This document shows positions 44,223 through 53,051 of a stretch of 53,051 nucleotides of DNA, one piece after another. The stretch is taken from NCBI GenBank assembly GCA_900752335.1, contig CAADUZ010000047.1, positions 1-53,051 on the forward strand. The letters are read 5' to 3'. The notes beneath the pieces were generated by a model. That model worked only from the letters and a program-made list of their open reading frames with translations. It had not been told where the DNA came from and made no database searches. Origin of the DNA: Clostridia bacterium (GTDB lineage Bacteria; Bacillota; Clostridia; TANB77; CAG-508). Position numbers and translations under genes: made by a program. Numbering within the stretch: the first letter of the stretch is position 1; each line of letters starts with the position of its first letter.

Positions 44223-44302
44223 AAAAACCTCCATTTTAACAGTATATATTCTACTATTTCTGGTGGATTTTGTCAAGGTTACATAATTCTTCGCATAAAA
44301 AA

Positions 44303-44393
44303 AGAGGACAGTCAATAAAGAATAAAATAATTTAAACTTATATGTCTGTCCCTTTGTTTCATTTTTGGAACAAATTGTGTGTCCCCTTGTTCC
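44303..44393 (-). terminator. Two hairpins after rpoC (terminator and REP-like palindrome)
   Basis: On the minus strand, 3 bp past the rpoC stop, GGAACAA (complement of TTGTTCC at 44387-44393) pairs with 44367-44373 across a GGGGACAC-containing loop. Further on, AGGGACAG (44346-44353) can pair with CTGTCCTCT (44303-44311), followed by seven T, a plausible intrinsic terminator for rpoBC. The GGGACA motifs in both recall the palindrome at 8622-8662. Confidence 0.65.
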
Positions 44394-44395
44394 GT

Positions 44396-47300
44396 CTATG
44401 CTTCTTTGTTTTCTATATCTGTTACTTCTGTATTTATATGAATATTTTTGTAGGCTGCCATTCCTGTTCCTGCTGGAATTAATTTTCCTATGATAACATT
44501 TTCCTTTAGTCCAATTAATTCGTCTACTTTGCCTTTTACTGCAGCTTCAGTAAGTACTCTTGTTGTTTCTTGGAATGATGCTGCTGATAAGAAGCTTTCT
44601 GTTGCAAGTGATGCTTTTGTAATTCCAAGTAGAACACGTTTGTATGTAGCAGGTCTTTTTCCTTCTGCTATTGCTTTTTCGTTTGCATCTTCTACTTCGT
44701 ATACGTCTACTAGAGAACCTGCAAATAATGGTGTATCTCCATTGTCTTCTACTCTTACTTTCTTAAGCATTTGTCTTGCTATTACTTCAACGTGCTTATC
44801 GTTTATATCAACACCTTGATTTCTATATACTTTTTGTACTTCTTGTACTAGATATAAGTAAACTCCGTCTGGTCCGTTAATTGCTAATATTTCATTTGGA
44901 TTTATTGAACCTTCTGTAATTGGTGCTCCTTTCTTTATCTCGTCGCCTTCTCTTACACGTAGTTTTGAACCAAATGGTATTGTGTATTTTTTAGCATCAT
45001 CTGCTCCAGTAATTGTAACTTCTTTTCTAGTTTTATCATCTGATATACTTACTTTACCATCGATTTCTGAAATTATTGCTAATCCCTTTGGTTTACGAGC
45101 TTCAAATAGCTCCTCAACTCTAGGAAGACCTTGTGTAATATCTGCAACACCTGCAACACCACCAGAGTGGATAGTTCTCATTGTAAGCTGTGTACCAGGC
45201 TCACCTATTGATTGTGCTGCTATAATACCTACTGATTCTCCTATATTTACTTCTTCACGAGTTGCCAAGCCCATTCCATAACATTTAGCACATACACCAT
45301 GTTTTGTTCTACATTCAAGAACTGAACGAACTTTAACACTTGTAATTCCTGCTTCTCTTATTTTATCCGCAATATTTTCAGTGATTAATGTGTCTTTATC
45401 CACAATTAATTCATTTGTTTGTGGATTATATATATCTTCTAGTGGATATCTTCCAAGTAATCTTTCTTCCATTTTTTCAACTACTTGATTTCCATCTTTA
45501 ATGTCTGCTACTTCTATTCCTTTTGTGCTTCCACAGTCATGCTCTCTAACAATTATATCTTGTGATACGTCAACAAGTCTTCTTGTTAAGTATCCAGAAT
45601 CCGCTGTTCTTAAAGCTGTATCTGCTAAACCTTTTCTAGCACCGTGTGCTGAAATGAAGTACTCTAGTGCATCTAGTCCCTCTCTAAATGAAGAAGTTAT
45701 AGGTATTTCAACTGTCTTACCTGTTGTAGATGCCATAAGTCCACGCATACCTGCTATTTGTCTTAATTGGTTTAAGTTACCTCTAGCACCAGATTCAGAC
45801 ATCATGTATACTGGGTTCATTTTTTCGAAGTTATCTTTCATTGCATCTGTAACTTTATCTGTAGCCTCTTCCCAAATTTTGATTACTGAATTGTATCTTT
45901 CAGAATCTGTTATTAAACCACGTCTATATTGTTTTGTTACATTATCAACTTGAGCCCCAGCGTCTGCTAATATTTGCTTTTTAGCTGGTGGCACTTTTAC
46001 GTCATCAACTGATACTGTAATACCAGCTGTTGTAGAATATTTATATCCTGTTGATTTTATGTAGTCTAGAAGTTCTGCTGTTTTGCTTAAACCATGTTTA
46101 TTTATACATTTTGCAATTATTTTTCCAAGATTTTTCTTCATTACTGTGAAGTTTAATTCTGGTTCAAACATTGTATCTGGATTTGTTCTATCTACAAATC
46201 CTAAATCTTGTGGTATTCCTTCATTATATATTAATCTACCAACAGTAGTTTTTACCATTTTGCTTTGCTTTTCGCCATTAATTTCTTTAGTAATACGTAC
46301 ATTTATCATTGCATGCATTCCTAAATCATGGTTTACATTAGCCATAATAGCTTCTTCTGGTGAAGAATAATATCCACCTTCGCCTGGCTCTCCTGGTACT
46401 TCCATTGTTAAGTAGTAAGCACCAAGTATCATATCTTGTGTAGGTACTGTAACTGGCTTACCATCTTGTGGTTTTAAAAGGTTGTTTACAGATAGCATTA
46501 GATATCTTGCTTCAGCTTGTGCTTCTGGTGATAATGGTAAGTGAATAGCCATTTGGTCACCATCGAAGTCGGCATTGAATGCTGTACAAACTAATGGGTG
46601 TAATTTTATTGCTCTACCTTCAACTAAAACTGGCTCAAATGCTTGAATACCAAGTCTATGAAGTGTAGGTGCACGGTTTAGCATTACTGGATGGTCTTTT
46701 ATAACGTCTTCTAGTATATCCCATACTTCTGGACGTAATCTTTCTACCATTCTTTTTGCATTTTTTATATTATGTGCAATTCCACGTCCTACTAATTCTT
46801 TCATAACGAAAGGTTTAAATAGCTCAACTGCCATTTCTTTTGGAACACCGCATTGATATATTTTAAGTTCTGGTCCTACAACTATAACTGAACGTCCAGA
46901 GTAGTCAACACGTTTTCCAAGTAGGTTTTGTCTAAATCTACCTTGTTTTCCTTTTAATAAATCTGATAATGATTTTAAAGGTCTATTTCCAGCACCTGTT
47001 ACTGGTCTTCCACGTCTTCCATTATCTATTAAGGCATCAACAGATTCTTGTAACATTCTTTTTTCGTTTCTTACAATTATTTCTGGTGCACCTAATTCTA
47101 ATAATCTTTTTAGTCTGTTATTTCTGTTTATAACTCTTCTATATAAATCATTTAAATCAGAAGTTGCAAATCTGCCACCATCTAATTGTACCATTGGTCT
47201 TAAATCTGGTGGTATAACTGGTATTACGCTCATAACCATCCATTCTGGTCTGTTTCCAGATAATCTAAATGATTCTACAGTATCTAATCTTTTTACAAGT

Positions 47301-47917
47301 TTTGCTTTCTTTTGCTCACTTGCTTTTTCTAATTCTTTCTTTAATTTATTTGCTAACTTATCTAAATCAATTTCTGCAAGAAGCTCTCTTATTGCTTCTG
47401 CTCCCATTTCTGCTTTGAAAGAACCTTTACCATATTTTTCTTCTGCTTCATGGTATTCTTTCTCTGAAAGCACTTGTCCTTTAGTAAGTCCTGTATCTCC
47501 TTTGTCTATAACTATGTATGAAGCAAAGTATATTACTCTTTCCAAACTTCTTGGTGATACGTCTAACATAAGTCCAATTCTGCTTGGTATTCCTTTAAAA
47601 TACCAAATATGTGCAACTGGTGCTGCAAGTTCAATATGTCCCATTCTTTCACGTCTAACTTTGGCTTTAGTTACTTCAACACCGCATCTATCACATACTA
47701 TACCTTTATATCTTACTCTTTTATATTTACCACAATGACATTCCCAGTCTTTTGTTGGTCCAAATATTCTTTCACAGAACAAACCATCTCTTTCTGGTTT
47801 TAATGTTCTGTAGTTAATAGTTTCTGGCTTTTTTACTTCGCCTTTAGACCATTCTCTTACTTTTTCGTCTGATGCTATGCCTATTTTGATTTTATCAAAA
47901 ATATCTAATTCGTCCAC
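44396..47917 (-). CDS. rpoC: RNA polymerase beta' subunit
   Basis: Catalytic largest subunit of RNA polymerase. The N-terminal zinc ribbon (C-x-C, C-x-x-C about 59-77), the catalytic NADFDGDQMAIH (about 448-459) with the Mg-binding Asp residues, and the second zinc site (CGSTKG ... CRTKHGVCAKC) are intact. The length of 1173 residues is normal for Clostridia. The start is a GTG with AAGGGGGC ahead. It is 157 bp downstream of rpoB; a hairpin lies in that spacer. No fusion or insertion is seen. Confidence 0.98.
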   Translation of the reverse strand: MDELDIFDKIKIGIASDEKVREWSKGEVKKPETINYRTLKPERDGLFCERIFGPTKDWECHCGKYKRVRYKGIVCDRCGVEVTKAKVRRERMGHIELAAPVAHIWYFKGIPSRIGLMLDVSPRSLERVIYFASYIVIDKGDTGLTKGQVLSEKEYHEAEEKYGKGSFKAEMGAEAIRELLAEIDLDKLANKLKKELEKASEQKKAKLVKRLDTVESFRLSGNRPEWMVMSVIPVIPPDLRPMVQLDGGRFATSDLNDLYRRVINRNNRLKRLLELGAPEIIVRNEKRMLQESVDALIDNGRRGRPVTGAGNRPLKSLSDLLKGKQGRFRQNLLGKRVDYSGRSVIVVGPELKIYQCGVPKEMAVELFKPFVMKELVGRGIAHNIKNAKRMVERLRPEVWDILEDVIKDHPVMLNRAPTLHRLGIQAFEPVLVEGRAIKLHPLVCTAFNADFDGDQMAIHLPLSPEAQAEARYLMLSVNNLLKPQDGKPVTVPTQDMILGAYYLTMEVPGEPGEGGYYSSPEEAIMANVNHDLGMHAMINVRITKEINGEKQSKMVKTTVGRLIYNEGIPQDLGFVDRTNPDTMFEPELNFTVMKKNLGKIIAKCINKHGLSKTAELLDYIKSTGYKYSTTAGITVSVDDVKVPPAKKQILADAGAQVDNVTKQYRRGLITDSERYNSVIKIWEEATDKVTDAMKDNFEKMNPVYMMSESGARGNLNQLRQIAGMRGLMASTTGKTVEIPITSSFREGLDALEYFISAHGARKGLADTALRTADSGYLTRRLVDVSQDIIVREHDCGSTKGIEVADIKDGNQVVEKMEERLLGRYPLEDIYNPQTNELIVDKDTLITENIADKIREAGITSVKVRSVLECRTKHGVCAKCYGMGLATREEVNIGESVGIIAAQSIGEPGTQLTMRTIHSGGVAGVADITQGLPRVEELFEARKPKGLAIISEIDGKVSISDDKTRKEVTITGADDAKKYTIPFGSKLRVREGDEIKKGAPITEGSINPNEILAINGPDGVYLYLVQEVQKVYRNQGVDINDKHVEVIARQMLKKVRVEDNGDTPLFAGSLVDVYEVEDANEKAIAEGKRPATYKRVLLGITKASLATESFLSAASFQETTRVLTEAAVKGKVDELIGLKENVIIGKLIPAGTGMAAYKNIHINTEVTDIENKEA

Positions 47918-47948
47918 TAGTTATTAGCCCCCTTAAATTTATTTGTTT

Positions 47949-47968
47949 GAGGGAAATCCCTTTCCCTC
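47949..47968 (-). repeat. 8-bp hairpin in the rpoB-rpoC spacer
   Basis: GAGGGAAA (47949-47956) and its complement (47961-47968) with a 4-nt loop lie 32 bp before the rpoC start. There is no T-tract, so it is more likely an RNA processing or stability element than a terminator. Confidence 0.6.
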
Positions 47969-48074
47969 GTTTTTCTCATAATATTCGAGCACATAAATGT
48001 ACACTGCTGTTCAATTCCTTTTTGCAATTTATTTGCCAATATTATGAAGGCTATTTAATTATAAATTATATTTT

Positions 48075-51000
48075 CTATTCGTCTTCATCTTCCATTATGT
48101 CTTGGTCATTAAGCAAGTTATCCATTCCTAAATCTGTGTCTGCAAGTTCTATATCTTCATCTGATAATTCTTCAAATAAAGCTTCGTCATCTTCTTGCTC
48201 TTCATCTGCTAGTACCGCATCTTCGCTATAACCATCATTTAGTTCTTTTTCGTCTATTACGCCTTCTCCTATTTTTTTATCGTCTATATTGTAGTCTATT
48301 CCATCGTCAATGTTTTCTTTAAGTTCTAGTTCTTGGTTATCTGGCGATAATAGTCTTACGTCTAATCCTAATGCTTGAAGCTCTTTAATTAATACTTTAA
48401 ATCCTTCTGGAACACCAGGTTCTGGTACGTTTTCGCCTTTAACAATAGCTTCATATGTTTTAACACGTCCTACCGTATCATCTGATTTAACAGTAAGCAT
48501 TTCTTGTAATGTATATGCTGCACCATATGCTTCTAGTGCCCAAACTTCCATCTCACCAAAACGTTGTCCACCAAATTGTGCTTTACCTCCAAGAGGTTGT
48601 TGTGTAACTAATGAGTATGGTCCAGTTGAACGAGCATGTATCTTGTCGTCTACTAGGTGGTGTAATTTTAACATGTACATAACACCAACTGTTACTGGAT
48701 GGTCAAATGGATCTCCTGTTCTACCATCATAAAGTGTTGTTTTTCCATCTTCCGAATATCCAGCTTTTCTAAACATTTCTCTTATTTCTTCATCTGTAGC
48801 ACCGTCAAATACTGGTGTAGCTACTTTCCAGCCTAGTAGTTTTGCTGCCATTCCTAAATGAACTTCTAAAACCTGACCTAGGTTCATACGAGAAGGAACA
48901 CCAAGTGGGTTTAGCACTATATCTACTGGTGTACCATCTGGCATAAATGGCATATCTTCTTCTGGTAATATTCTTGAAATAACACCTTTGTTACCATGAC
49001 GTCCGGCCATTTTATCTCCAACTGATATTTTTCTCTTTTGAGCTATATAGCAACGAATTACTTGATTTACACCAGGTCCTAATTCATCTGAATTTTCTCT
49101 AGTAAATATCTTAACGTCTACTATAGTTCCAGCTTCTCCATGTGGTACACGAAGTGAAGTATCTCTAACTTCTCTTGCTTTTTCTCCAAATATTGCACGA
49201 AGTAATCTTTCTTCTGCTGTAAGCTCTGTTTCTCCTTTTGGAGTAACTTTACCTACTAATATATCTCCTGGTCTTACTTCTGCGCCAATACGTATAATAC
49301 CATTTTCGTCTAGGTCTTTTAATACGTCGTCGCCAACATTTGGTATATCTCTTGTAATTTCTTCTGGTCCAAGTTTAGTATCACGACATTCGCAGTCATA
49401 TTCTTCTATATGTATTGAAGTATATACGTCTTCTTTAACAAGTCTTTCACTAATTAACACAGCATCCTCGTAGTTATAACCTTCCCATGTAGTGAATGCT
49501 ATTAAAACATTTCTACCAAGTGACATTTCGCCGTTTTTTGTTGAAGGTCCATCTGCTAGTAAATCTCCTTCTTTAACTTTTTCGCCTTTTACAACTACAG
49601 GTCTTTGGTTAATACATGTTCCACCATTTGTTCTCTTGAATTTTCTTAATTTGTATGTATCTAGTGCATCTTTGTTATTTCTAACTATAATTTCGTCACC
49701 AGTTACTTTTTCTACAACACCTGGATTAATAGCTGTAACTGTTATACCAGAGTCTTTTGCTGCTCTATATTCAATTCCAGTTCCTACTATTGGTGATTCT
49801 GGCATTAATAGTGGGACAGCTTGACGTTGCATGTTAGCACCCATTAGAGAACGTTTAGCATCATCATGCTCTACGAATGGAATCATTGCTGCTGCAACAG
49901 ATACAAGTTGTTTTGGAGAAACGTCTACAAAGTCAACTTTATCTCTGTCAACCATTGTAATTTCTTCTCTCATTCTTACTTTTATCTTCTCATTTACAAA
50001 TTTTCCATCTTTATCTAATGGTTCTGATGCTTGAGCTATAATATATTTATCCTCTTCGTCAGCTGGCATATATACAACTTCGTCAGTAACCTTTCCAGTT
50101 TTGTGATCTACTTTTCTGTATGGTGTTTCAACAAATCCATATTCGTTTATTGTAGCAAATGATGAAAGTGCTGATATTAAACCAACGTTAGGTCCTTCTG
50201 GTGACTCTATTGGACATAGTCTACCATAGTGAGTATAGTGAATATCTCTAACTTCGAATCCTGCTCTTTCTCTTGAAAGACCTCCAGGTCCTAATGCTGA
50301 AATTCTTCTTTTATGTGTAAGTTCTGAAAGTGGGTTTGTTTGGTCCATAAATTGTGATAATTGTGAACTTCCAAAGAACTCTCTTATTGAAGAAGTTATT
50401 GGTTTTGTATTGATTAGAGTTTGTGGTGTTATTACGTCTAAATCTTGAATTGTCATTCTTTCACGAACAACTCTTTCTAGTCTTGTTAAACCAATTCTAA
50501 ATTGATTTTGTAATAACTCTCCAACGCATCTAATACGTCTATTTCCTAAATGGTCTATATCGTCAATTACACCTAAACCATGGTCTAAATTTAATAAATA
50601 GCTAATTGAAGCAATAATATCTTCTGTTGTAACATGTTTTGGAACTAGCTCTTCCATTCTTTCTTTTATTGCATCATGAAGTTTTGCTTCTTCTGTAGTA
50701 TCTATTATTGATTTTAGTACTCCGAAATTTACATATTCTTTAATATGTAAGTCACTTACGTCTACATTTGGTAAATATTTGTGTATATTTACAGTTCCGT
50801 TGCCTATAATTCTTACTTTTGAATCTCCTACTTTTACGTCTACTACATTAATTCCTGCATTTTGAATGTTCTCTGCAACTTCTTCTGAAATTACATTATC
50901 TTTTTCTACAAGTACTTCACCAGTTTCTGGGTCTACTATTGTATCAAAAGCAACTTTTCCAGAAATTCTTGAAGCTAAACTTAATTTTTTATTAAATTTA

Positions 51001-51815
51001 TATCTTCCTACTTTTGCTAGGTCATATCTTCTTGGATCAAAGAATAATCCATTAAATAGATTTCTAGCTGCATCAACTGTTGGAAGTTCCCCTGGTCTTA
51101 ATTTTTTATATATTTCAATTAAAGCTTCTTCCTGTGTTTTTATTGGATCTTTTTGAATTGATGCTTCTATTTTAGCTTCTTCGCCAAATAGTTCTCTTAT
51201 TTGCTCGTCAGTAATTACACCAATAGCACGTAATAATGAAGTTACAGGTATTTTTCTTGTTCTATCAACCCTTGCCCAGAATACGTCATTTGCATCTGTT
51301 TCATATTCTATCCAAGCACCTCTTAAAGGCATTACAGTTGAAGTATATATTTTTTTACCTGTTTTATCATAGCTTGAATCATAATAGCAACCAGGTGAAC
51401 GAACTAACTGGCTTACTACAACTCTTTCTGCACCATTGATAATAAAGGTACCACTATCTGTCATAAGAGGGAAATCGCCAAGATAAATTTCTTGTTCTTT
51501 TATTTCACCTGTTTCACGATTGATAAGTCTTACCTTAACATGTAATCTTGTTGAATATGTAGCATCTCTTTCTTTAGCTTCTTCTACTGTGTATTTTGTC
51601 TTTTCCTCCATGTAGTAATCTAGAAATTCTAGAATTAAATTTCCTGAATAATCAACTATTGGAGATATGTCTTTTAAGATTTCTCCTAGTCCCTCTTCTA
51701 CGAACCAGTCGTATGAATCTTTTTGGACTTTGATAAGATTTGGCATTTCGATTGAATCGCCGATTTTTGCAAAAGTTTTACGAGAACATTTCTCGTGTTT
51801 AATTTCTTTTACCAA
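48075..51815 (-). CDS. rpoB: RNA polymerase beta subunit
   Basis: Second-largest RNA polymerase subunit. The rifampicin-site region SSQLSQFMDQTNPLSELTHKRR and the following SALGPGGLSRERAG are typical and appear wild-type in pattern. The GNKGVISRI and HPVTVG motifs are present. At 1246 residues it carries an acidic C-terminal tail of about 80 residues (Asp/Glu rich), common in Clostridia. The start is a TTG with AGGGGTG. No rplJ-rplL genes precede it; instead there is a 467-bp structured leader after dprA. Confidence 0.98.
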   Translation of the reverse strand: MVKEIKHEKCSRKTFAKIGDSIEMPNLIKVQKDSYDWFVEEGLGEILKDISPIVDYSGNLILEFLDYYMEEKTKYTVEEAKERDATYSTRLHVKVRLINRETGEIKEQEIYLGDFPLMTDSGTFIINGAERVVVSQLVRSPGCYYDSSYDKTGKKIYTSTVMPLRGAWIEYETDANDVFWARVDRTRKIPVTSLLRAIGVITDEQIRELFGEEAKIEASIQKDPIKTQEEALIEIYKKLRPGELPTVDAARNLFNGLFFDPRRYDLAKVGRYKFNKKLSLASRISGKVAFDTIVDPETGEVLVEKDNVISEEVAENIQNAGINVVDVKVGDSKVRIIGNGTVNIHKYLPNVDVSDLHIKEYVNFGVLKSIIDTTEEAKLHDAIKERMEELVPKHVTTEDIIASISYLLNLDHGLGVIDDIDHLGNRRIRCVGELLQNQFRIGLTRLERVVRERMTIQDLDVITPQTLINTKPITSSIREFFGSSQLSQFMDQTNPLSELTHKRRISALGPGGLSRERAGFEVRDIHYTHYGRLCPIESPEGPNVGLISALSSFATINEYGFVETPYRKVDHKTGKVTDEVVYMPADEEDKYIIAQASEPLDKDGKFVNEKIKVRMREEITMVDRDKVDFVDVSPKQLVSVAAAMIPFVEHDDAKRSLMGANMQRQAVPLLMPESPIVGTGIEYRAAKDSGITVTAINPGVVEKVTGDEIIVRNNKDALDTYKLRKFKRTNGGTCINQRPVVVKGEKVKEGDLLADGPSTKNGEMSLGRNVLIAFTTWEGYNYEDAVLISERLVKEDVYTSIHIEEYDCECRDTKLGPEEITRDIPNVGDDVLKDLDENGIIRIGAEVRPGDILVGKVTPKGETELTAEERLLRAIFGEKAREVRDTSLRVPHGEAGTIVDVKIFTRENSDELGPGVNQVIRCYIAQKRKISVGDKMAGRHGNKGVISRILPEEDMPFMPDGTPVDIVLNPLGVPSRMNLGQVLEVHLGMAAKLLGWKVATPVFDGATDEEIREMFRKAGYSEDGKTTLYDGRTGDPFDHPVTVGVMYMLKLHHLVDDKIHARSTGPYSLVTQQPLGGKAQFGGQRFGEMEVWALEAYGAAYTLQEMLTVKSDDTVGRVKTYEAIVKGENVPEPGVPEGFKVLIKELQALGLDVRLLSPDNQELELKENIDDGIDYNIDDKKIGEGVIDEKELNDGYSEDAVLADEEQEDDEALFEELSDEDIELADTDLGMDNLLNDQDIMEDEDE

Positions 51816-52198
51816 AGAAAATCACCCCTAAAAAAGATTAAGCAGAATTTAAAATATATATACTTTATAAAGAAGTCCCTCTTGCATACGATATTATGTA
51901 TACGTTTTTATGGTTTACTGCTCTCTAAACCTTTATTTCCGTAGATAATATCGTATCAATTCCTCTTCTTTCTAAATTTACATAACGAAATAAAAACGGC
52001 AATAAAAAGGCAGGTTGGTATTTTTATATATTACCAACTAACCTTCTTCTGTTTATTTGTTAAAATTTATTCTCAAAAATTAACTTTTTTATTTGTACCA
52101 CCCTTATATTTTTATTAAGAGTTATTTAAGTTTTACCTAGCCGAACGATAAAACTCCCATGATATATTATTTTATACTATTTTGCGTATGCTTGTCAA
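51816..52198 (-). promoter_or_regulatory. rpoB promoter and structured leader with attenuator-like hairpin
   Basis: On the minus strand TTGACA (52193-52198) with TATAAA (52171-52176, 16-bp spacer; or TAAAAT with 18 bp) is a good promoter. About 130 nt on, GTTGGTA/TACCAAC (52012-52039) forms a hairpin followed by TTTTT, as in a terminator. Beyond it, ATACGATATTAT and its perfect 12-bp complement (between about 51887 and 51955) enclose an inner GGTTTA/TAAACC hairpin. The coding start is at 51815. A readthrough decision before rpoBC is suggested, but no ligand or known RNA family is identified. Confidence 0.55.
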
Positions 52199-52282
52199 TG
52201 GTTTTTGTAATATTTCTGTAATATTTTGCCAAAATTTTTTTATGTAACAATTCTTAATAATTTTTGAATCTATAGCATTTAT

Positions 52283-53051
52283 TTAATTAATTTTAGTAAA
52301 TTCTTCTATATTCTTCATAAAATAGTTGGTCATTGGTTGATACACATATCCGTCAATTTCCAATATTGTAATTATAGGAATTATTTTTGAAACTGCTTTT
52401 GATAATTTCTTTGAAATTTCATTTATATGAATTGGTTCATTTGACAGTATTTTGTACACTTCTAAATATTCGTTAGATAGTAGTCCATCTCTTTTTTGGT
52501 TATTCTCAATATCTACGAATTTATTATCTTCTTTGCTTGTAATAATTTCTTTACTTATACTTTTATCCTTTTTTAATTCATATCGTTCTAATATTTCTTC
52601 CGGTTTCGTTACTAGTATTGCACCCTCTTTAATCAGTCTATTTGTTCCAATTCCTTCTGCAGCATAAATTGTGTTTGGAATTGCATAAATATCTTTTCCT
52701 TCTTGCCTTGCATATTTAGCTGTAATACTGCTTCCACTTCTATGGCTTGCCTCTACTACAAGTAAAGCATCCGAAAGACCGCTAACTATCCTATTTCTAA
52801 TTGGAAATTTATTCTTATCCGGAATAGTTTCCGGAGGATATTCTGAAATTACACAACCTCCGTCTTGTATAATTTTATAGAATAGCCACTCATTTTCCTT
52901 TGGATAGATATTTTTTAGTCCAGATCCTAATACTGCAATAGTTTTCCCCTTCTTCTCCATTGCCGCATTATGTGCTATTCCATCAATTCCTATTGCTAGA
53001 CCGCTAATAATACAAACCCCACTATCTGCAATTTTTCTTGAAAAATCGTTG
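52283..53051 (-). CDS. dprA: DprA (Smf) DNA-processing protein, 5' end outside the window
   Basis: Protein that loads RecA on incoming single-stranded DNA in natural transformation. The frame is open to the window edge, so the start is missing. The visible part has SGLAIGIDGIAH (Rossmann-like DprA motif, near the right edge), TIAVLGSGL, RNRIVSGLSDALLVVEA and the SGSSITAKYARQ stretch, then a C-terminal winged-helix domain. The M at 52960 is an internal Met, not the start. It is followed by the 467-bp rpoB leader; topA, its usual neighbour, is 44 kb away in this window. Confidence 0.93.
   Translation of the reverse strand, partial: NDFSRKIADSGVCIISGLAIGIDGIAHNAAMEKKGKTIAVLGSGLKNIYPKENEWLFYKIIQDGGCVISEYPPETIPDKNKFPIRNRIVSGLSDALLVVEASHRSGSSITAKYARQEGKDIYAIPNTIYAAEGIGTNRLIKEGAILVTKPEEILERYELKKDKSISKEIITSKEDNKFVDIENNQKRDGLLSNEYLEVYKILSNEPIHINEISKKLSKAVSKIIPIITILEIDGYVYQPMTNYFMKNIEEFTKIN

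Noticed and set aside
52090..52110. AGGGTGGTAC in the rpoB leader, resembling the T-box core
   Set aside because: The consensus continues ACCGCG, which is absent, and only about 55 nt lie between the promoter and this point, too short for a T-box stem I.
52958..52960. ATG as the start of dprA
   Set aside because: The frame stays open upstream and encodes the conserved SGLAIGIDGIAH motif to the window edge.

Overview
The window is a strongly AT-rich chromosomal segment of a low-GC Gram-positive bacterium, most likely a member of the Clostridia (Bacillota). This rests on the gene content: TrmFO, a DUF6514-type protein, a GdpP-type DHH phosphodiesterase, MraZ and two class B PBPs of the FtsI/SpoVD type. 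Almost all genes lie on the minus strand. The species cannot be named from the sequence.

Layout from high to low coordinates, which is the direction of transcription: the 3' part of dprA; a 467-bp structured leader; rpoB and rpoC; gdpP-rplI-dnaB; tilS, ftsH, a PASTA-containing class B PBP, rsmA(ksgA) and a sortase; a plus-strand Fic toxin/VbhA-like antitoxin pair; a roughly 12-kb integrated element (about 19.18-31.25 kb); a division and cell-wall cluster (mraZ, rsmH, ftsL, ftsI-like PBP, murE, mraY, ftsW, murG); a DUF6514 gene, topA, a SNF2 helicase, trmFO, a coiled-coil protein gene, and the start of an IS3-type transposase at the left edge.

The most striking structure is the 12-kb element. 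It splits one gene, an M15-type peptidoglycan peptidase with a C-terminal peptidoglycan-binding domain, into an N-terminal part (31234-31500) and a C-terminal part (18754-19179). The break falls at the conserved S-Q-H-x-x-G metal-binding motif. The element carries a large serine recombinase gene at its left end and inverted copies of GTTCAACTGT near both ends. Its cargo is a ParB-like protein, a DinG/XPD-type helicase, a BRO-type antirepressor-like protein, an alpha/beta hydrolase, a SWIM zinc-finger protein with a small partner, a protein with a three-fold repeat, and a membrane-anchored metallo-beta-lactamase-fold protein. It has no relaxase, capsid or conjugation genes. The arrangement resembles elements that interrupt sporulation or cell-wall genes and excise precisely.

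A second theme is frameshifts. Four genes (rsmH, recombinase, DinG-like, and the small SWIM-linked gene) are each broken by exactly one extra nucleotide. In two of them (rsmH in the core genome, recombinase in the element) the break sits on an in-frame CGG codon. My hand scan of roughly 15,000 other native codons found no other in-frame CGG. CGG appears otherwise only in two genes of visibly different composition (2815-3285 and 39761-40309), each a small self-contained cassette with its own near-consensus promoter and hairpin terminator. Other features worth a look are a decamer repeat cluster (ACAAAAGATA) between mraZ and rsmH, related GTTGGTA/TACCAAC palindromes upstream of rsmH and rpoB, and a perfect 13-bp inverted repeat over the recombinase start codon. 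No tRNA, rRNA or CRISPR array was seen.
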